From the NCBI RefSeq assembly GCF_006539725.1, contig NZ_BJNO01000001.1:124001-188000 (forward strand): 64,000 bases of DNA, in the 5' to 3' direction. Of the stretch, positions 8,334 through 17,161 are shown in pieces; position 1 is the stretch's first letter, and each line of letters starts with the position of its first letter. The position numbers and the translations under genes were made by a program. The DNA comes from Klebsiella terrigena (GTDB taxonomy: Bacteria; Pseudomonadota; Gammaproteobacteria; Enterobacterales; Enterobacteriaceae). The notes below the pieces were generated by a model that was given only the letters and a program-made list of their open reading frames with translations, was not told the origin of the DNA and did no database searches.

Positions 8334-8353
8334 AAAGGGGCGTCGGCCCCTTT
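8334..8353. terminator. Hairpin between nhoA and the LysR gene
   Basis: AAAGGGGC (8334-8341), loop GTCG, GCCCCTTT (8346-8353): a perfect 8-bp stem between two convergent genes. Its A- and T-tipped arms suit termination in both directions. Confidence 0.75.
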
Positions 8354-8366
8354 CTCCTGGCGGGGC

Positions 8367-9296
8367 TTAGAGCTGGCTAAACTTATTAATCCACGGACTG
8401 TTATCTTCGCCAGACCACAGCTGTACTAACATCTCTCTGAATTTCTCCGCCGCCGGGCTCAGCGGCGTTTCGCGACGCTGCACAAGCCCTAAGGTACGTC
8501 GAATGACGGGTTCAATCAGCGGGCGGCTGACCAGAACATGATGTTCATCAGTCGGCATTGCCAGGCTGGGAACCACCGATACGCCGAGGCCCGCCTCCAC
8601 CATTCCCAGTGAAGTAGACAGGTGTCGGACCTCGTAAAACCAGTTAGGTTGCCAGGCCATTTTCTCGAAGGCCTGATCGATAAGCGACCGGTTACCGCTG
8701 GAGCGTCTGACGCCAATTAACTTCATTCCGGCAAGATCTTCCCACGTTACCAGCGGTTTTTGTGCCAGTTCATTGTCGCGCCGACAGGCCAGAACAAAAG
8801 GTTCATTGACCAACGGCGAAAAATCGATATTAGGATGTGTGATGTTTATCATATTTATGCCGAAATCTGCATCGCCATTTAACACCGCTTCGAGACAATC
8901 GCTGGCGCTGTGCTCAAGTATGCGAATACGGATGTTTGGATGGTCATTGTTATAATCTCGTATCACCGATGGCAGAAAATAGAACGCGGCGGTCGGGATA
9001 CAGGAAACGGTAATAACCCCTGCCTGATGCGTCGCCATCTCTTTAATACTCAATATTGAGCTTTCATAAAAATCGATTAAATTCTTTGCCTTAGGCAAAA
9101 ACTCTCTGCCCACCGCCGTTAATTTGACGCTCCGCGTCGAGCGTTCAAACAGCGCCGTTCCCAGGCTCTCTTCAAGCTTTTGGATTCTACGTGTTAATGC
9201 AGGTTGTGATATGTGAAGAAATTGAGATGCTTTTGTAAAGCATCCGATTTCTGCAATTTTTACAAAAGCTTGTATGCCCTGTAATTCATGTTGCAT
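8367..9296 (-). CDS. LysR-family regulator of the citrate-lyase-type cluster
   Basis: 309 residues. The N-terminal winged helix (residues 1-65; FVKIAEIGCFTKASQFLHIS, then ALTRRIQKLEESLGTALFER) is typical of LysR proteins and is followed by the periplasmic-binding-like effector domain. It diverges from the PrpF-like gene across a 155-base gap, the usual arrangement for LysR regulators and their targets. The classical citrate fermentation genes are controlled by the CitA/CitB two-component system instead, so this cluster is wired differently. The effector is probably the imported carboxylate, but this is inference. Confidence 0.88.
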   Translation of the reverse strand: MQHELQGIQAFVKIAEIGCFTKASQFLHISQPALTRRIQKLEESLGTALFERSTRSVKLTAVGREFLPKAKNLIDFYESSILSIKEMATHQAGVITVSCIPTAAFYFLPSVIRDYNNDHPNIRIRILEHSASDCLEAVLNGDADFGINMINITHPNIDFSPLVNEPFVLACRRDNELAQKPLVTWEDLAGMKLIGVRRSSGNRSLIDQAFEKMAWQPNWFYEVRHLSTSLGMVEAGLGVSVVPSLAMPTDEHHVLVSRPLIEPVIRRTLGLVQRRETPLSPAAEKFREMLVQLWSGEDNSPWINKFSQL

Positions 9297-9377
9297 CTCA
9301 GCATCCCTTTCTCGTTTCTATTTCTCTACGGTAACTCACGCGCTATTTATGTGTAAAACGAATTAATGATGCTTTTT

Positions 9378-9408
9378 TTGACATTAGAGTTATCAACCCG
9401 AGTATGAA
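9378..9408 (+). promoter_or_regulatory. Candidate promoter of the carboxylate cluster
   Basis: TTGACA (9378-9383) is a perfect -35 match. TATGAA (9403-9408) 19 bases later is the best -10, so the spacing is long, as is common for activator-dependent promoters. The surrounding divergent region is AT-rich and would hold the LysR sites. Confidence 0.4.
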
Positions 9409-9451
9409 AACCTTATTGCGTTCCTGAGAAAAAGCGAAATGAGAAAAACAC

Positions 9452-10540
9452 ATGTTAAATATCCCTTGCGTATTAATGCGTGGCGGTACGTCAAAAGGCC
9501 CGGTTATTCTGGCCAGCGATCTGCCGTCTGAAAATGAAGAACGCGACGCCGTGTTACTGGCGTTAATGGGCGCAGGCCATGAGCTCGAAATTGACGGTAT
9601 CGGTGGTGGAAGTCCGCAAACCAGCAAAGTGGCGATCGTCAGTCCTTCCGACAGTGCGGATGCCGACGTCGATTATCTGTTCGCGCAGGTCATGGTTAAC
9701 GAGCGACGCGTCGACACCACGCCCAACTGCGGCAATATGCTTTGCGCGGTGGGGCCCTTTGCCATCGAAAAGGGGTTGGTTAAGGCGCAAAGTCCGGTGA
9801 CGACGGTCCGCATCCGTAACCTGAATACCGGCACGCTGGTTGATGCAGAAGTTCAGACGCCTGATTATCGGGTGGTTTACGAAGGTGATACCCAAATCGA
9901 CGGCGTACCGGGTGTTGCGGCACCGGTTGGTTTGACCTTCCTCAATTCTGCAGGCTCTAAAACAGGGAAGCTGCTCCCGACCGGCAGCGTGACGGACGTT
10001 TTTGAGGGTATCCCCGTTACGTGTATCGACATGGCCATGCCGATGGTGCTGATAGATGCGGCCCAGCTGGGAAAAACGGGTGGGGAGTCGCCGGCAGAAC
10101 TGGATGCGGATACAACCTTCAAGGCGAAGCTTGAACGCCTGCGCTGTAGGGCGGGTGAGGCAATGGGGCTTGGCGATGTTTCATCGAAAGTGATTCCGAA
10201 ACCCGTTCTGCTCAGCCGAGCGTGCAACGGAGGAACGCTTCAGGTTCGCTACTTTATGCCACACGTCTGCCATAAGTCGCTGGCCATTACCGGCTCGATT
10301 GGCATTTCAACCGCAACGCTGATTGAAGGGTCTGTTGCCCATACCCTTATCGCCGACCGGCCCAGAGATTTATTCACCAACATTATTGATATTGAACATC
10401 CCAGCGGAAAAATTTCGGTGTCATTGTTACGAGACGGAGACAAGATCGAAAATACTCGCGCAGCGGTTATACGCACGTCGCGAAAATTATTTGAAGGCGT
10501 CGTTTGCGTGCCGGAAAACGTTTTATCAGAAGCAATTTAA
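9452..10540 (+). CDS. PrpF/GalD-family isomerase (YbhH-like)
   Basis: 362 residues of the PrpF family (diaminopimelate-epimerase fold). The start MLNIPCVLMRGGTSKG and the motif TPNCGNMLCAVGPFAIEKG are characteristic. Family members isomerise aconitate-like acids: PrpF acts on 2-methylaconitate and GalD on 4-oxalomesaconate; E. coli YbhH belongs here too. In this cluster it could interconvert trans- and cis-aconitate, or a methylated version, before the AcnB-like enzyme. In E. coli ybhH lies beside a DASS carrier (ybhI) and an aconitase-like gene (ybhJ), the same trio found here. It is the first gene of the presumed operon. Substrate is inferred. Confidence 0.85.
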   Translation: MLNIPCVLMRGGTSKGPVILASDLPSENEERDAVLLALMGAGHELEIDGIGGGSPQTSKVAIVSPSDSADADVDYLFAQVMVNERRVDTTPNCGNMLCAVGPFAIEKGLVKAQSPVTTVRIRNLNTGTLVDAEVQTPDYRVVYEGDTQIDGVPGVAAPVGLTFLNSAGSKTGKLLPTGSVTDVFEGIPVTCIDMAMPMVLIDAAQLGKTGGESPAELDADTTFKAKLERLRCRAGEAMGLGDVSSKVIPKPVLLSRACNGGTLQVRYFMPHVCHKSLAITGSIGISTATLIEGSVAHTLIADRPRDLFTNIIDIEHPSGKISVSLLRDGDKIENTRAAVIRTSRKLFEGVVCVPENVLSEAI

Positions 10541-10611
10541 ATAAAAACATCCTGACCTGAAAGGTTAGATAAAAAACCACTCTGTACCCAAATTATAATA
10601 CTGAGGTTATT

Positions 10612-11856
10612 ATGGCGTTAACGCATGCTAAAAATACCCTGAAAGACTCGGATTCCGTAAAGGCCAGTAGTCATATTCGTGTCATTCTGGCATTAGCCTT
10701 ATCCGGGCTTGCTGAACTTGCTTCTCTTTTCTTTATTCAGCCACTGCTTCCTACGCTGGCGGTGGAATACAACGTTCCCGTCAGTCAGGTAAGTATTATT
10801 TTATCTGCTGAAACTGCACTGCTGGCTATTGGGCTGCTCTTTACCGGAACCTTATCCGACCACTATGGCAGAAAGCGATTAATTATTGTGTCGCTGCTGT
10901 TGGGCGGTGTTTTAACGCTGCTGTGCCCGCTGGTCGAATCCTGGGCGATGCTGGTGGCTCTGCGCGCGGTGATTGGTCTGGCGTTAAGCGGCATAGCCGC
11001 AGCGGCGACGGCGTATATCAGCGAAGAAGTTGCACCGGTGGCGGCGGGAATCGTCACGGGATATTTTGTCTTCGGTAACTCGATGGGGGGAATGTCAGGG
11101 CGTATTATTGCCAGCCAGCTGATCGATCATATCTCCATAAATACCATCTTCTACGGTTTTGCGGTGAGTCTTATTGTGGTTGCCATTCTGGTTAACTTTT
11201 TGCTGCCCGCATCCCGTAATTTCACGCCGACGCAAAATCTCAACGTGATGCGCATGGTGAAAGGTGCTGCATCACATTTTAAAAATAAAAATCTGGCGCT
11301 GGCTTTTGTTATTAGCTTTATTATCTTTGGCGCATTTACCTCACTTTATAACTACCTTGCTTTCTTCCTTAAAGGCGAACCTTTCCATATATCTCCAGCC
11401 AACGCGGGCCTGCTCTCCTTTAGCTTCGCGCTGAGCTTCTTTACTGCTCCACAGGCAGGGCGTTTATCGGCTAAATATGGCGCAATGAAAGTGCTGAGAG
11501 TGCTGTTCCTGATTATGGCTTTGGGGATGTTGCTGACGCTGACCGCGAATGTCGTCACCTTTATTGCGGGTGCCGTTATCTTCACCGGCTGCTTCTTCGG
11601 CTGCCACTCCATCGGCCTGAGCTGGGTCAGTAAAAATGCTACCCACTCAAGAGGCCAGGCAGTCGCGCTCTATTTATTCTTCTATTACATGGGCGGTTCG
11701 GTTGTCGGTTTTGTAAACGGTTTTGTCTTCCATTCAATGGGTTGGCAGGGGATGACGGGATTCATCCTGGCGTTACTCGGGGTCGGCGTTGTTGTGGCTA
11801 CCTATCTGGCGTCCGGTACGAAACCGGCACTGGTACCCGCGCAGTCCGCTGAATAA
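10612..11856 (+). CDS. MFS transporter (YnfM-like)
   Basis: 414 residues with about twelve membrane spans. The MFS motif between spans 2 and 3 is present (GTLSDHYGRKR near residue 85). The loop SGIAAAATAYISEEV and the later segment YLFFYYMGGS resemble the inner-membrane carrier YnfM. Its place between the isomerase and the FAH-family gene suggests import of the substrate or export of a product such as acetate or a dicarboxylate. A second, unrelated carrier ends the cluster. Confidence 0.85.
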   Translation: MALTHAKNTLKDSDSVKASSHIRVILALALSGLAELASLFFIQPLLPTLAVEYNVPVSQVSIILSAETALLAIGLLFTGTLSDHYGRKRLIIVSLLLGGVLTLLCPLVESWAMLVALRAVIGLALSGIAAAATAYISEEVAPVAAGIVTGYFVFGNSMGGMSGRIIASQLIDHISINTIFYGFAVSLIVVAILVNFLLPASRNFTPTQNLNVMRMVKGAASHFKNKNLALAFVISFIIFGAFTSLYNYLAFFLKGEPFHISPANAGLLSFSFALSFFTAPQAGRLSAKYGAMKVLRVLFLIMALGMLLTLTANVVTFIAGAVIFTGCFFGCHSIGLSWVSKNATHSRGQAVALYLFFYYMGGSVVGFVNGFVFHSMGWQGMTGFILALLGVGVVVATYLASGTKPALVPAQSAE

Positions 11857-11867
11857 AAGCTGGCAAG

Positions 11868-11893
11868 GTGTTCACGCTGTAAGGCGTGAACAC
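11868..11893 (+). other. Perfect 10-bp hairpin between the MFS and FAH genes
   Basis: GTGTTCACGC (11868-11877), loop TGTAAG, GCGTGAACAC (11884-11893). There is no U-run. Inside an operon it may protect mRNA ends, reduce downstream expression or be a partial terminator. Confidence 0.6.
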
Positions 11894-11925
11894 GGTATGG
11901 GCACGAATATTAATCAGGTATCAAC

Positions 11926-12789
11926 ATGAAATTAGCGAGTTATATTCATCACGGCCGTAGAAGTTACGGAATAGCTATTGAGTCCGGCATTATCGATTTG
12001 GGTAATAGAATCGGTCATCAGTATGCAACCCTAAAAGATCTTCTTCAGTGGGATGCGCTTGAGGTTGCAAGGCAATATATCGATTGCCCTGCAGATATCC
12101 TTCTGGAAGACATTACCTTTTTACCCGTCATCGATGAACCCGGAAAGATTTTCTGCGTGGGCATGAATTACGCCGAAAAACGAAAAGAGTTCGCGGAGAC
12201 GAATAGCGCGCCGACGCTGTTTATCCGATTCCCTGATTCGCAAACCGGACATGCCCGACCGGTGATCAAGCCTGTTCACTCCAGCGAGTTCGATTATGAG
12301 GGTGAACTGGCCGTCATTATTGGCAAACCAGGTTCCCAAATAACAATGAACAATGCGCTCGACCACGTCGCTGGCTACAGCTGCTATATGGACGGCTCGG
12401 TGCGCGACTGGCAGCACGCCTGGTTCACGGCCGGTAAAAACTGGAAACAGACCGGTGCCTTTGGGCCCTATATGACCACTGCAGATGAGATCCCCGATCC
12501 CCACGCCTTAACCATACATACCTGGCTTAACGGCAAGCTGGTCCAGGATGACTCCACCGGCAGCATGATCCACAAAGTGGCCGATCTTATCGCGTATATC
12601 AGCACTTTCACCTCACTGAGCGCTGGGGACGTCATTATTACGGGCTCACCGGGCGGCGTCGGTAAAAAACGCAATCCACCGCTCTTTATGCATGATGGCG
12701 ATCGGGTTGAAGTGGAAATAGAAAATATCGGCCGCCTGATGAATACCATTGTGGAAGCTCAACCGCTGCAAGAATCGCGGGCTGTTTAA
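11926..12789 (+). CDS. Fumarylacetoacetate hydrolase (FAH)-family protein
   Basis: 287 residues. The C-terminal two thirds are the FAH fold: GKIFCVGMNYAEKRKEF, then FDYEGELAVIIGK with the metal-binding glutamates, MDGSVRDWQ with the metal-binding aspartate, and ITGSPGGVG. Family members cleave or tautomerise oxo-acids with a divalent metal; some (the FAHD1/FAHD2 type) act on oxaloacetate. In a cluster whose lyase should yield oxaloacetate, this could be an oxaloacetate tautomerase or decarboxylase; no OadGAB decarboxylase pump is encoded nearby. Family assignment is firm, the reaction is inferred. Confidence 0.85.
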   Translation: MKLASYIHHGRRSYGIAIESGIIDLGNRIGHQYATLKDLLQWDALEVARQYIDCPADILLEDITFLPVIDEPGKIFCVGMNYAEKRKEFAETNSAPTLFIRFPDSQTGHARPVIKPVHSSEFDYEGELAVIIGKPGSQITMNNALDHVAGYSCYMDGSVRDWQHAWFTAGKNWKQTGAFGPYMTTADEIPDPHALTIHTWLNGKLVQDDSTGSMIHKVADLIAYISTFTSLSAGDVIITGSPGGVGKKRNPPLFMHDGDRVEVEIENIGRLMNTIVEAQPLQESRAV

Positions 12790-12812
12790 TCGCGGTTCTC
12801 AGGAGAAATAAG

Positions 12813-13880
12813 ATGTTCACCGCCAGAACGCCAGAATTTGAGGTCATTCAATCCGGCCAGGGGAATACCAGAGAGGAGATCGCCTGCTTTCTGGAGACAA
12901 ATGGTTTAGGCATCGACGACGATATCGCCCAGTTTGTCATTGCGCGCTATCAGCGCAAGCTTATCGCCTGCGCCGGAATTGCCGGGAATACCTTAAAATG
13001 CATTGCTATCGATACCGAGTGGCGGGGGACTTCACTAAGCCTGACGTTACTGCATGAGGCAGAGCTTCAGGCGGCGCAAAACGGCGAACATCATCTCTTT
13101 CTTTTTACCTGTCCGGGAAATGTAAAATCGTTTCGCGGGTGCGGATTTTATCCGCTAGTGACGATCGTGAATCGAGCCGCGTTAATGGAGAACACGCCGA
13201 TCGGTATTCACCGTTATTGCAGCCAGCTTCGCAGCCACCATTTGGTGCAGGGTAATAAGATCGGCAGCATTGTCATGAATGCTAATCCCTTTACCCTTGG
13301 GCACCAGTATTTAATTGAACACGCCGCGCGCGAGTGTGACTGGCTGCATGTTTTTGTGGTGCAGGAAGATGTTTCCGCCTTTTCTTTCAAAGAGCGGCTT
13401 GCGATGGTTCGCGACGGCTCGCGGCATCTGCACAATGTGACGGTTCATCCGGGCTCCGCCTATATTATTTCCCGCGGCACGTTCCCCGGCTATTTCCTGA
13501 AAGACAAACAGGTGATTGATAAAGTTTATGCCGCCATCGATTTAACCCTGTTCAGGAATTACATCGCCCCCGCGCTGAATATACGTCATCGCTTTGTAGG
13601 TACCGAACCATTCTGTCAGCTGACCGCGGGCTATAACCGTGCAATGCATCGCTGGCTGGAAGAGGAAACCGGCATCGCTGCCAGTATTCGGGTGCATGAA
13701 ATAGCGAGAAAAACGGATGGCAATAACATCCCGGTCTCTGCGTCCGCCGTTCGACGTTTAATAAGTGAAAGAAATTTTTCTGCCGCCAGTCATATGGTGC
13801 CTGAAACAACACGCGTTTATCTGAATAGCGGAGTGCCGCATTCGTCTTGTTTAGCAGAACGATTGCCGGCAGAAGTTTAA
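12813..13880 (+). CDS. citC: [Citrate (pro-3S)-lyase] ligase
   Basis: 355 residues. An N-terminal GNAT-like domain precedes a nucleotidyltransferase domain with the motif NPFTLGHQYLIEHAA near residue 155. CitC uses acetate and ATP to acetylate the thiol of the acyl-carrier subunit's prosthetic group, switching citrate lyase on. CAGGAGAAATAAG before the ATG is a good ribosome site. It begins the cit block, in the usual order C-D-E-F-X-G, which supports a functional lyase. Confidence 0.92.
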   Translation: MFTARTPEFEVIQSGQGNTREEIACFLETNGLGIDDDIAQFVIARYQRKLIACAGIAGNTLKCIAIDTEWRGTSLSLTLLHEAELQAAQNGEHHLFLFTCPGNVKSFRGCGFYPLVTIVNRAALMENTPIGIHRYCSQLRSHHLVQGNKIGSIVMNANPFTLGHQYLIEHAARECDWLHVFVVQEDVSAFSFKERLAMVRDGSRHLHNVTVHPGSAYIISRGTFPGYFLKDKQVIDKVYAAIDLTLFRNYIAPALNIRHRFVGTEPFCQLTAGYNRAMHRWLEEETGIAASIRVHEIARKTDGNNIPVSASAVRRLISERNFSAASHMVPETTRVYLNSGVPHSSCLAERLPAEV

Positions 13881-13906
13881 CCGCGTTATCACACAGGAAG
13901 AGTTAT

Positions 13907-14197
13907 ATGAAAATTGTGCAAGCCGCCATGGCGGGGACGCTGGAATCAAGCGACCTGATGGTGAAGGTGAGTCCCGTAGAGAGCGGGCTGGATGTGGTCA
14001 TCCAAAGCGAAGTCTACAAGCAATTTGGCGACCGTATTACCGAGGTCGTTAATGAAACACTTGCAGCATTGAATATCCAGCAGGGGCTGATCGTTGTCGA
14101 TGATAAAGGCGCATTGGACTGTGTGATCCGCGCGCGCATGCAGGCTGCGCTGCTCAGAGGAATGGCCCGGGAAGATATTGTATGGGAAACGTTATAA
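13907..14197 (+). CDS. citD: Citrate lyase acyl-carrier (gamma) subunit
   Basis: 96 residues from the ATG at 13907 (CAGGAAG upstream), close to the usual 98. The prosthetic-group site lies in [13 protein letters not shown], whose serine is attached to phosphoribosyl-dephospho-CoA. The carrier thioester cycles between acetyl and citryl forms during catalysis. The stop overlaps the citE start as TAATG, so the two subunits are translationally coupled. Confidence 0.93.
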   Translation: MKIVQAAMAGTLESSDLMVKVSPVESGLDVVIQSEVYKQFGDRITEVVNETLAALNIQQGLIVVDDKGALDCVIRARMQAALLRGMAREDIVWETL

Positions 14198-15072
14198 TGA
14201 AGAAATTACGCCGCAGTATGTTATTTTTACCCGGTTCAAGCGCCGCAATGCTCTCAACCGCATTCATTTATAAACCAGACTCTATTATGTTCGATCTGGA
14301 AGATGCCGTTGCCCTGAAAGAAAAAGACAGCGCTCGTCTGCTGGTATTCCATGCCCTGCAGCATCCTATGTATAACGATATAGAAACCGTTGTCAGAATT
14401 AATCCGCTTAATACGCCTTTCGGCTTAAAGGATCTGGAAGCTGCCGTCCGGGCTGGCGTTGATGTTATTCGTTTACCTAAAACCGACACCCCTGAAGATA
14501 TTCATCAGCTTGAACGTGAAATTGTGCGTATTGAAGAGAGTTGCGGACGTCCCGTGGGCTCAACAAAACTGATGGCGGCGATTGAATCCGCTGTAGGCGT
14601 TATTAATGCCGTTGCTATTGCGAAATCTTCCGCGCGGTTGATGGGCATTGCGCTGGCGGCATTTGATTACGTGATGGACATGCAGACCGAGCGAGGCGAT
14701 GGGACGGAGCTGTTCTATGCCCGATGCGCGGTCTTACATGCCGCGCGGGGCGCGGGTATCGATGCCTTTGATGTGGTCTACGCCGACGTGAATGATGAGG
14801 CCGGTTTCCTCAAGGAAGTTGACCTGATCCGCAGAATGGGATTCAACGGTAAATCGCTGATTAACCCGCGACAAATTGAGATTCTCCATAACGCGTATGC
14901 CCCAACTCAGGAGGAGGTGGATTATGCAGAGCGCGTTATTGCAGCGGCAGAGGAAGGTGAACGTAACGGACTTGGGGTGATTTCGCTGAACGGCAAAATG
15001 ATCGATGCGCCAATTATCAACCATGCCCGCGTTGTTATCGAACGCAGAAATGCGTCCGGCATTCGTCAGTAA
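14197..15072 (+). CDS. citE: Citrate lyase beta subunit (citryl-ACP lyase)
   Basis: 291 residues from the ATG at 14197 that overlaps the citD stop. It has the HpcH/CitE TIM-barrel pattern: [50 protein letters not shown] and SLINPRQIE. It cleaves citryl-ACP to oxaloacetate and acetyl-ACP with Mg2+. Canonical CitE, as I recall it, reads GAEDY around the metal-binding aspartate; here residues 154-158 are AAFDY, so the acidic neighbour of Asp157 is phenylalanine. That could alter specificity, for example toward a substituted tricarboxylate. Confidence 0.92.
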   Translation: MKKLRRSMLFLPGSSAAMLSTAFIYKPDSIMFDLEDAVALKEKDSARLLVFHALQHPMYNDIETVVRINPLNTPFGLKDLEAAVRAGVDVIRLPKTDTPEDIHQLEREIVRIEESCGRPVGSTKLMAAIESAVGVINAVAIAKSSARLMGIALAAFDYVMDMQTERGDGTELFYARCAVLHAARGAGIDAFDVVYADVNDEAGFLKEVDLIRRMGFNGKSLINPRQIEILHNAYAPTQEEVDYAERVIAAAEEGERNGLGVISLNGKMIDAPIINHARVVIERRNASGIRQ

Positions 15073-15089
15073 TAACCCTTACAGGAAAA

Positions 15090-16613
15090 ATGATGACAAA
15101 CCTCACTGAAACCCTGCATGACATTCCCGGTACCCGACGTGAATACGTTGCGTTCAGCGGCGCTAATGCCGCGACGCCTTATCTTTCTGACGCTCAGCAA
15201 AAATATCAGCGCAAACTGTTTGCCAGCGTCGACGATGTCCTGGCGCGCTGCGATCTTCATGACGGTATGACGGTCTCCTTCCACCACGCGTTTCGCGAGG
15301 GGGACAAGGTCATCAACTATGTTATCGATAAGCTGGCTGAACGCGGGCTTAAAGGACTCACGCTCGCCTCGAGTTCCTTAATGTCCTGTAATACGCCACT
15401 GATTGAACACATCCGAAACGGCGTCATCAGCAAAATCTACACATCAGGCATGCGTGGCGATCTCGCCGACGCGATATCACACGGTTTGATGGACGAGCCG
15501 GTACAAATCCACTCACACGGCGGGCGAGTCAACCTGATTCAACAGGGTGAGATTGCCATCGACGTCGCGTTTCTGGCGGTATCCTGCTGCGATGAATACG
15601 GCAACGCCAGCGGCAACGGCGGGAAGTCGCAGTGCGGCTCGCTCGGGTATGCGATGGTCGATGCGAAATACGCCAAAAAAGTGGTCCTTCTCACCGAAAC
15701 CCTCAAACCGTTCCCGAACCTGCCTGCGAGTATCGTCCAGGATCAGGTTGATTATGTTGTTCAGATAGAGAGCGTAGGGGATCCGGCAAAAATCAGCGTC
15801 GGCGCTGCCAGGGTCACCAGCAATCCGCGTGAGCTGATGATTGCGCGTTCGGCCGCTGACGTTATTGAACACTCGGGCTATTTCCGCAACGGCTTTTCCA
15901 TTCAGACCGGTTCCGGCGCGGCGTCAACGGCCTGTACGCGCTTTATGGAAGCCCGCATGAGGAAGCACAACATTGTCGCCCGGTTTGCGCTGGGTGGCAT
16001 CACCGGCAGCATTGTCGATCTGCATCAAAAAGGGCTAATTGAAAAAATCCTCGACACGCAAAGCTTTGACGGTGCAGCAGCTGCGTCAATGGCGGTCAAT
16101 CCCGACCATGTGGAGATATCAACCAACGTCTATGCGAATCCGGCGGCAAAAGCGGCCTGCTGCGACAGGGTGGACGTGGTCATTCTCAGCGCCCTGGAAG
16201 TGGACACCCAGTTTAACGTGAATGTCCTGACCGGCTCCGATGGCGTCATGCGTGGCGCTTCCGGCGGGCATTGCGATGTGGCCGCAGCGGCCAATCTCAC
16301 CATTGTGGTTGCGCCGCTGATCCGTAGCCGCATTCCTACCGTGGTGAGACGCGTTACAACGCTGGTGACGCCAGGCGAAAGTATTGACGTTCTGGTGACC
16401 GATCACGGCATTGCCGTCAATCCGGCCCGTCCGGAGATCCGCGAGCGTCTGATGGCTGCGGGCCTGGCCGTTGTCGATATCGACGCGTTGCATCAAAAAG
16501 CGTTGCTTATTTCGGGTGAGCCTAAGCCGGTTGAATTTACCTCGCGGATCGTCGGCGTGGTGCGCTATCGCGACGGCAGCGTGATTGATGTGGTCCGCCA
16601 GGTTAAGGAGTAA
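15090..16613 (+). CDS. citF: Citrate lyase alpha subunit (citrate:acetyl-ACP transferase)
   Basis: 507 residues, the usual length. Recognisable CitF segments are GMTVSFHHAFREGD near residue 55, EPVQIHSHGGRVNLIQ, SALEVDTQFNVNVLTGSDGV and TDHGIAVNPARPE. It exchanges the acetyl group on the carrier for citrate, forming citryl-ACP. Tandem ATGs at 15090 and 15093 follow a CAGGAAAA site. It is divergent from E. coli CitF in several stretches while keeping the catalytic core. Confidence 0.93.
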   Translation: MMTNLTETLHDIPGTRREYVAFSGANAATPYLSDAQQKYQRKLFASVDDVLARCDLHDGMTVSFHHAFREGDKVINYVIDKLAERGLKGLTLASSSLMSCNTPLIEHIRNGVISKIYTSGMRGDLADAISHGLMDEPVQIHSHGGRVNLIQQGEIAIDVAFLAVSCCDEYGNASGNGGKSQCGSLGYAMVDAKYAKKVVLLTETLKPFPNLPASIVQDQVDYVVQIESVGDPAKISVGAARVTSNPRELMIARSAADVIEHSGYFRNGFSIQTGSGAASTACTRFMEARMRKHNIVARFALGGITGSIVDLHQKGLIEKILDTQSFDGAAAASMAVNPDHVEISTNVYANPAAKAACCDRVDVVILSALEVDTQFNVNVLTGSDGVMRGASGGHCDVAAAANLTIVVAPLIRSRIPTVVRRVTTLVTPGESIDVLVTDHGIAVNPARPEIRERLMAAGLAVVDIDALHQKALLISGEPKPVEFTSRIVGVVRYRDGSVIDVVRQVKE

Positions 16614-16618
16614 TCAAT

Positions 16619-17161
16619 ATGATGGATAAGGCCTCTAACGCCATCGTCTCTCTGGAGCAAATCCTGACAGCCAGAGAGCAGCGGGCGAAACGGCAGCAGG
16701 CGTGGCTATTTCAGTCTGAGCATACCGTGGTTTCCGTCACGCTGGTCTGGCCCGGGGAACGCAAAGATACCGAGCTCGCCAGGCGAGTAATGGCCGTTGC
16801 GGATGAGACGCTCGGTGCCGTGTTCCAGCGGCATCACTGGCGCGTCTGTCGGCACCAGACGTTGCGGCCGGTGACAGGGCCTGAAGCCCTCTGGTCGGTG
16901 GCGGCACCGGCATGGATGATCAAGCACGTTACGGCGCATCTTGAAGATACCCATCGCCTGGGACGGCTTTGGGATATCGATATCATCTGCCCGAAGACGG
17001 GGCTGTTGAAAAGAGATGCCATCCAGCAGCCGATGCGCAGATGCTTTATCTGTCATGAACCTGCGCACGCGTGCTCCCGCGCGCGACGTCATTCGCAGGC
17101 CGAACTTACGCGCAGCATGGAGGCGTTAATCGATGACTATTTTGCCTGCCAGGCATCCTGA
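16619..17161 (+). CDS. citX: Apo-citrate lyase phosphoribosyl-dephospho-CoA transferase
   Basis: 180 residues with the CitX patterns GRLWDIDIICP near residue 118 and RRCFICHEPAHACSRARRH near residue 140. It attaches the prosthetic group precursor to the CitD serine. GGAG five bases before the ATG supports the start. The 3' end overlaps citG by 29 bases. Confidence 0.9.
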   Translation: MMDKASNAIVSLEQILTAREQRAKRQQAWLFQSEHTVVSVTLVWPGERKDTELARRVMAVADETLGAVFQRHHWRVCRHQTLRPVTGPEALWSVAAPAWMIKHVTAHLEDTHRLGRLWDIDIICPKTGLLKRDAIQQPMRRCFICHEPAHACSRARRHSQAELTRSMEALIDDYFACQAS

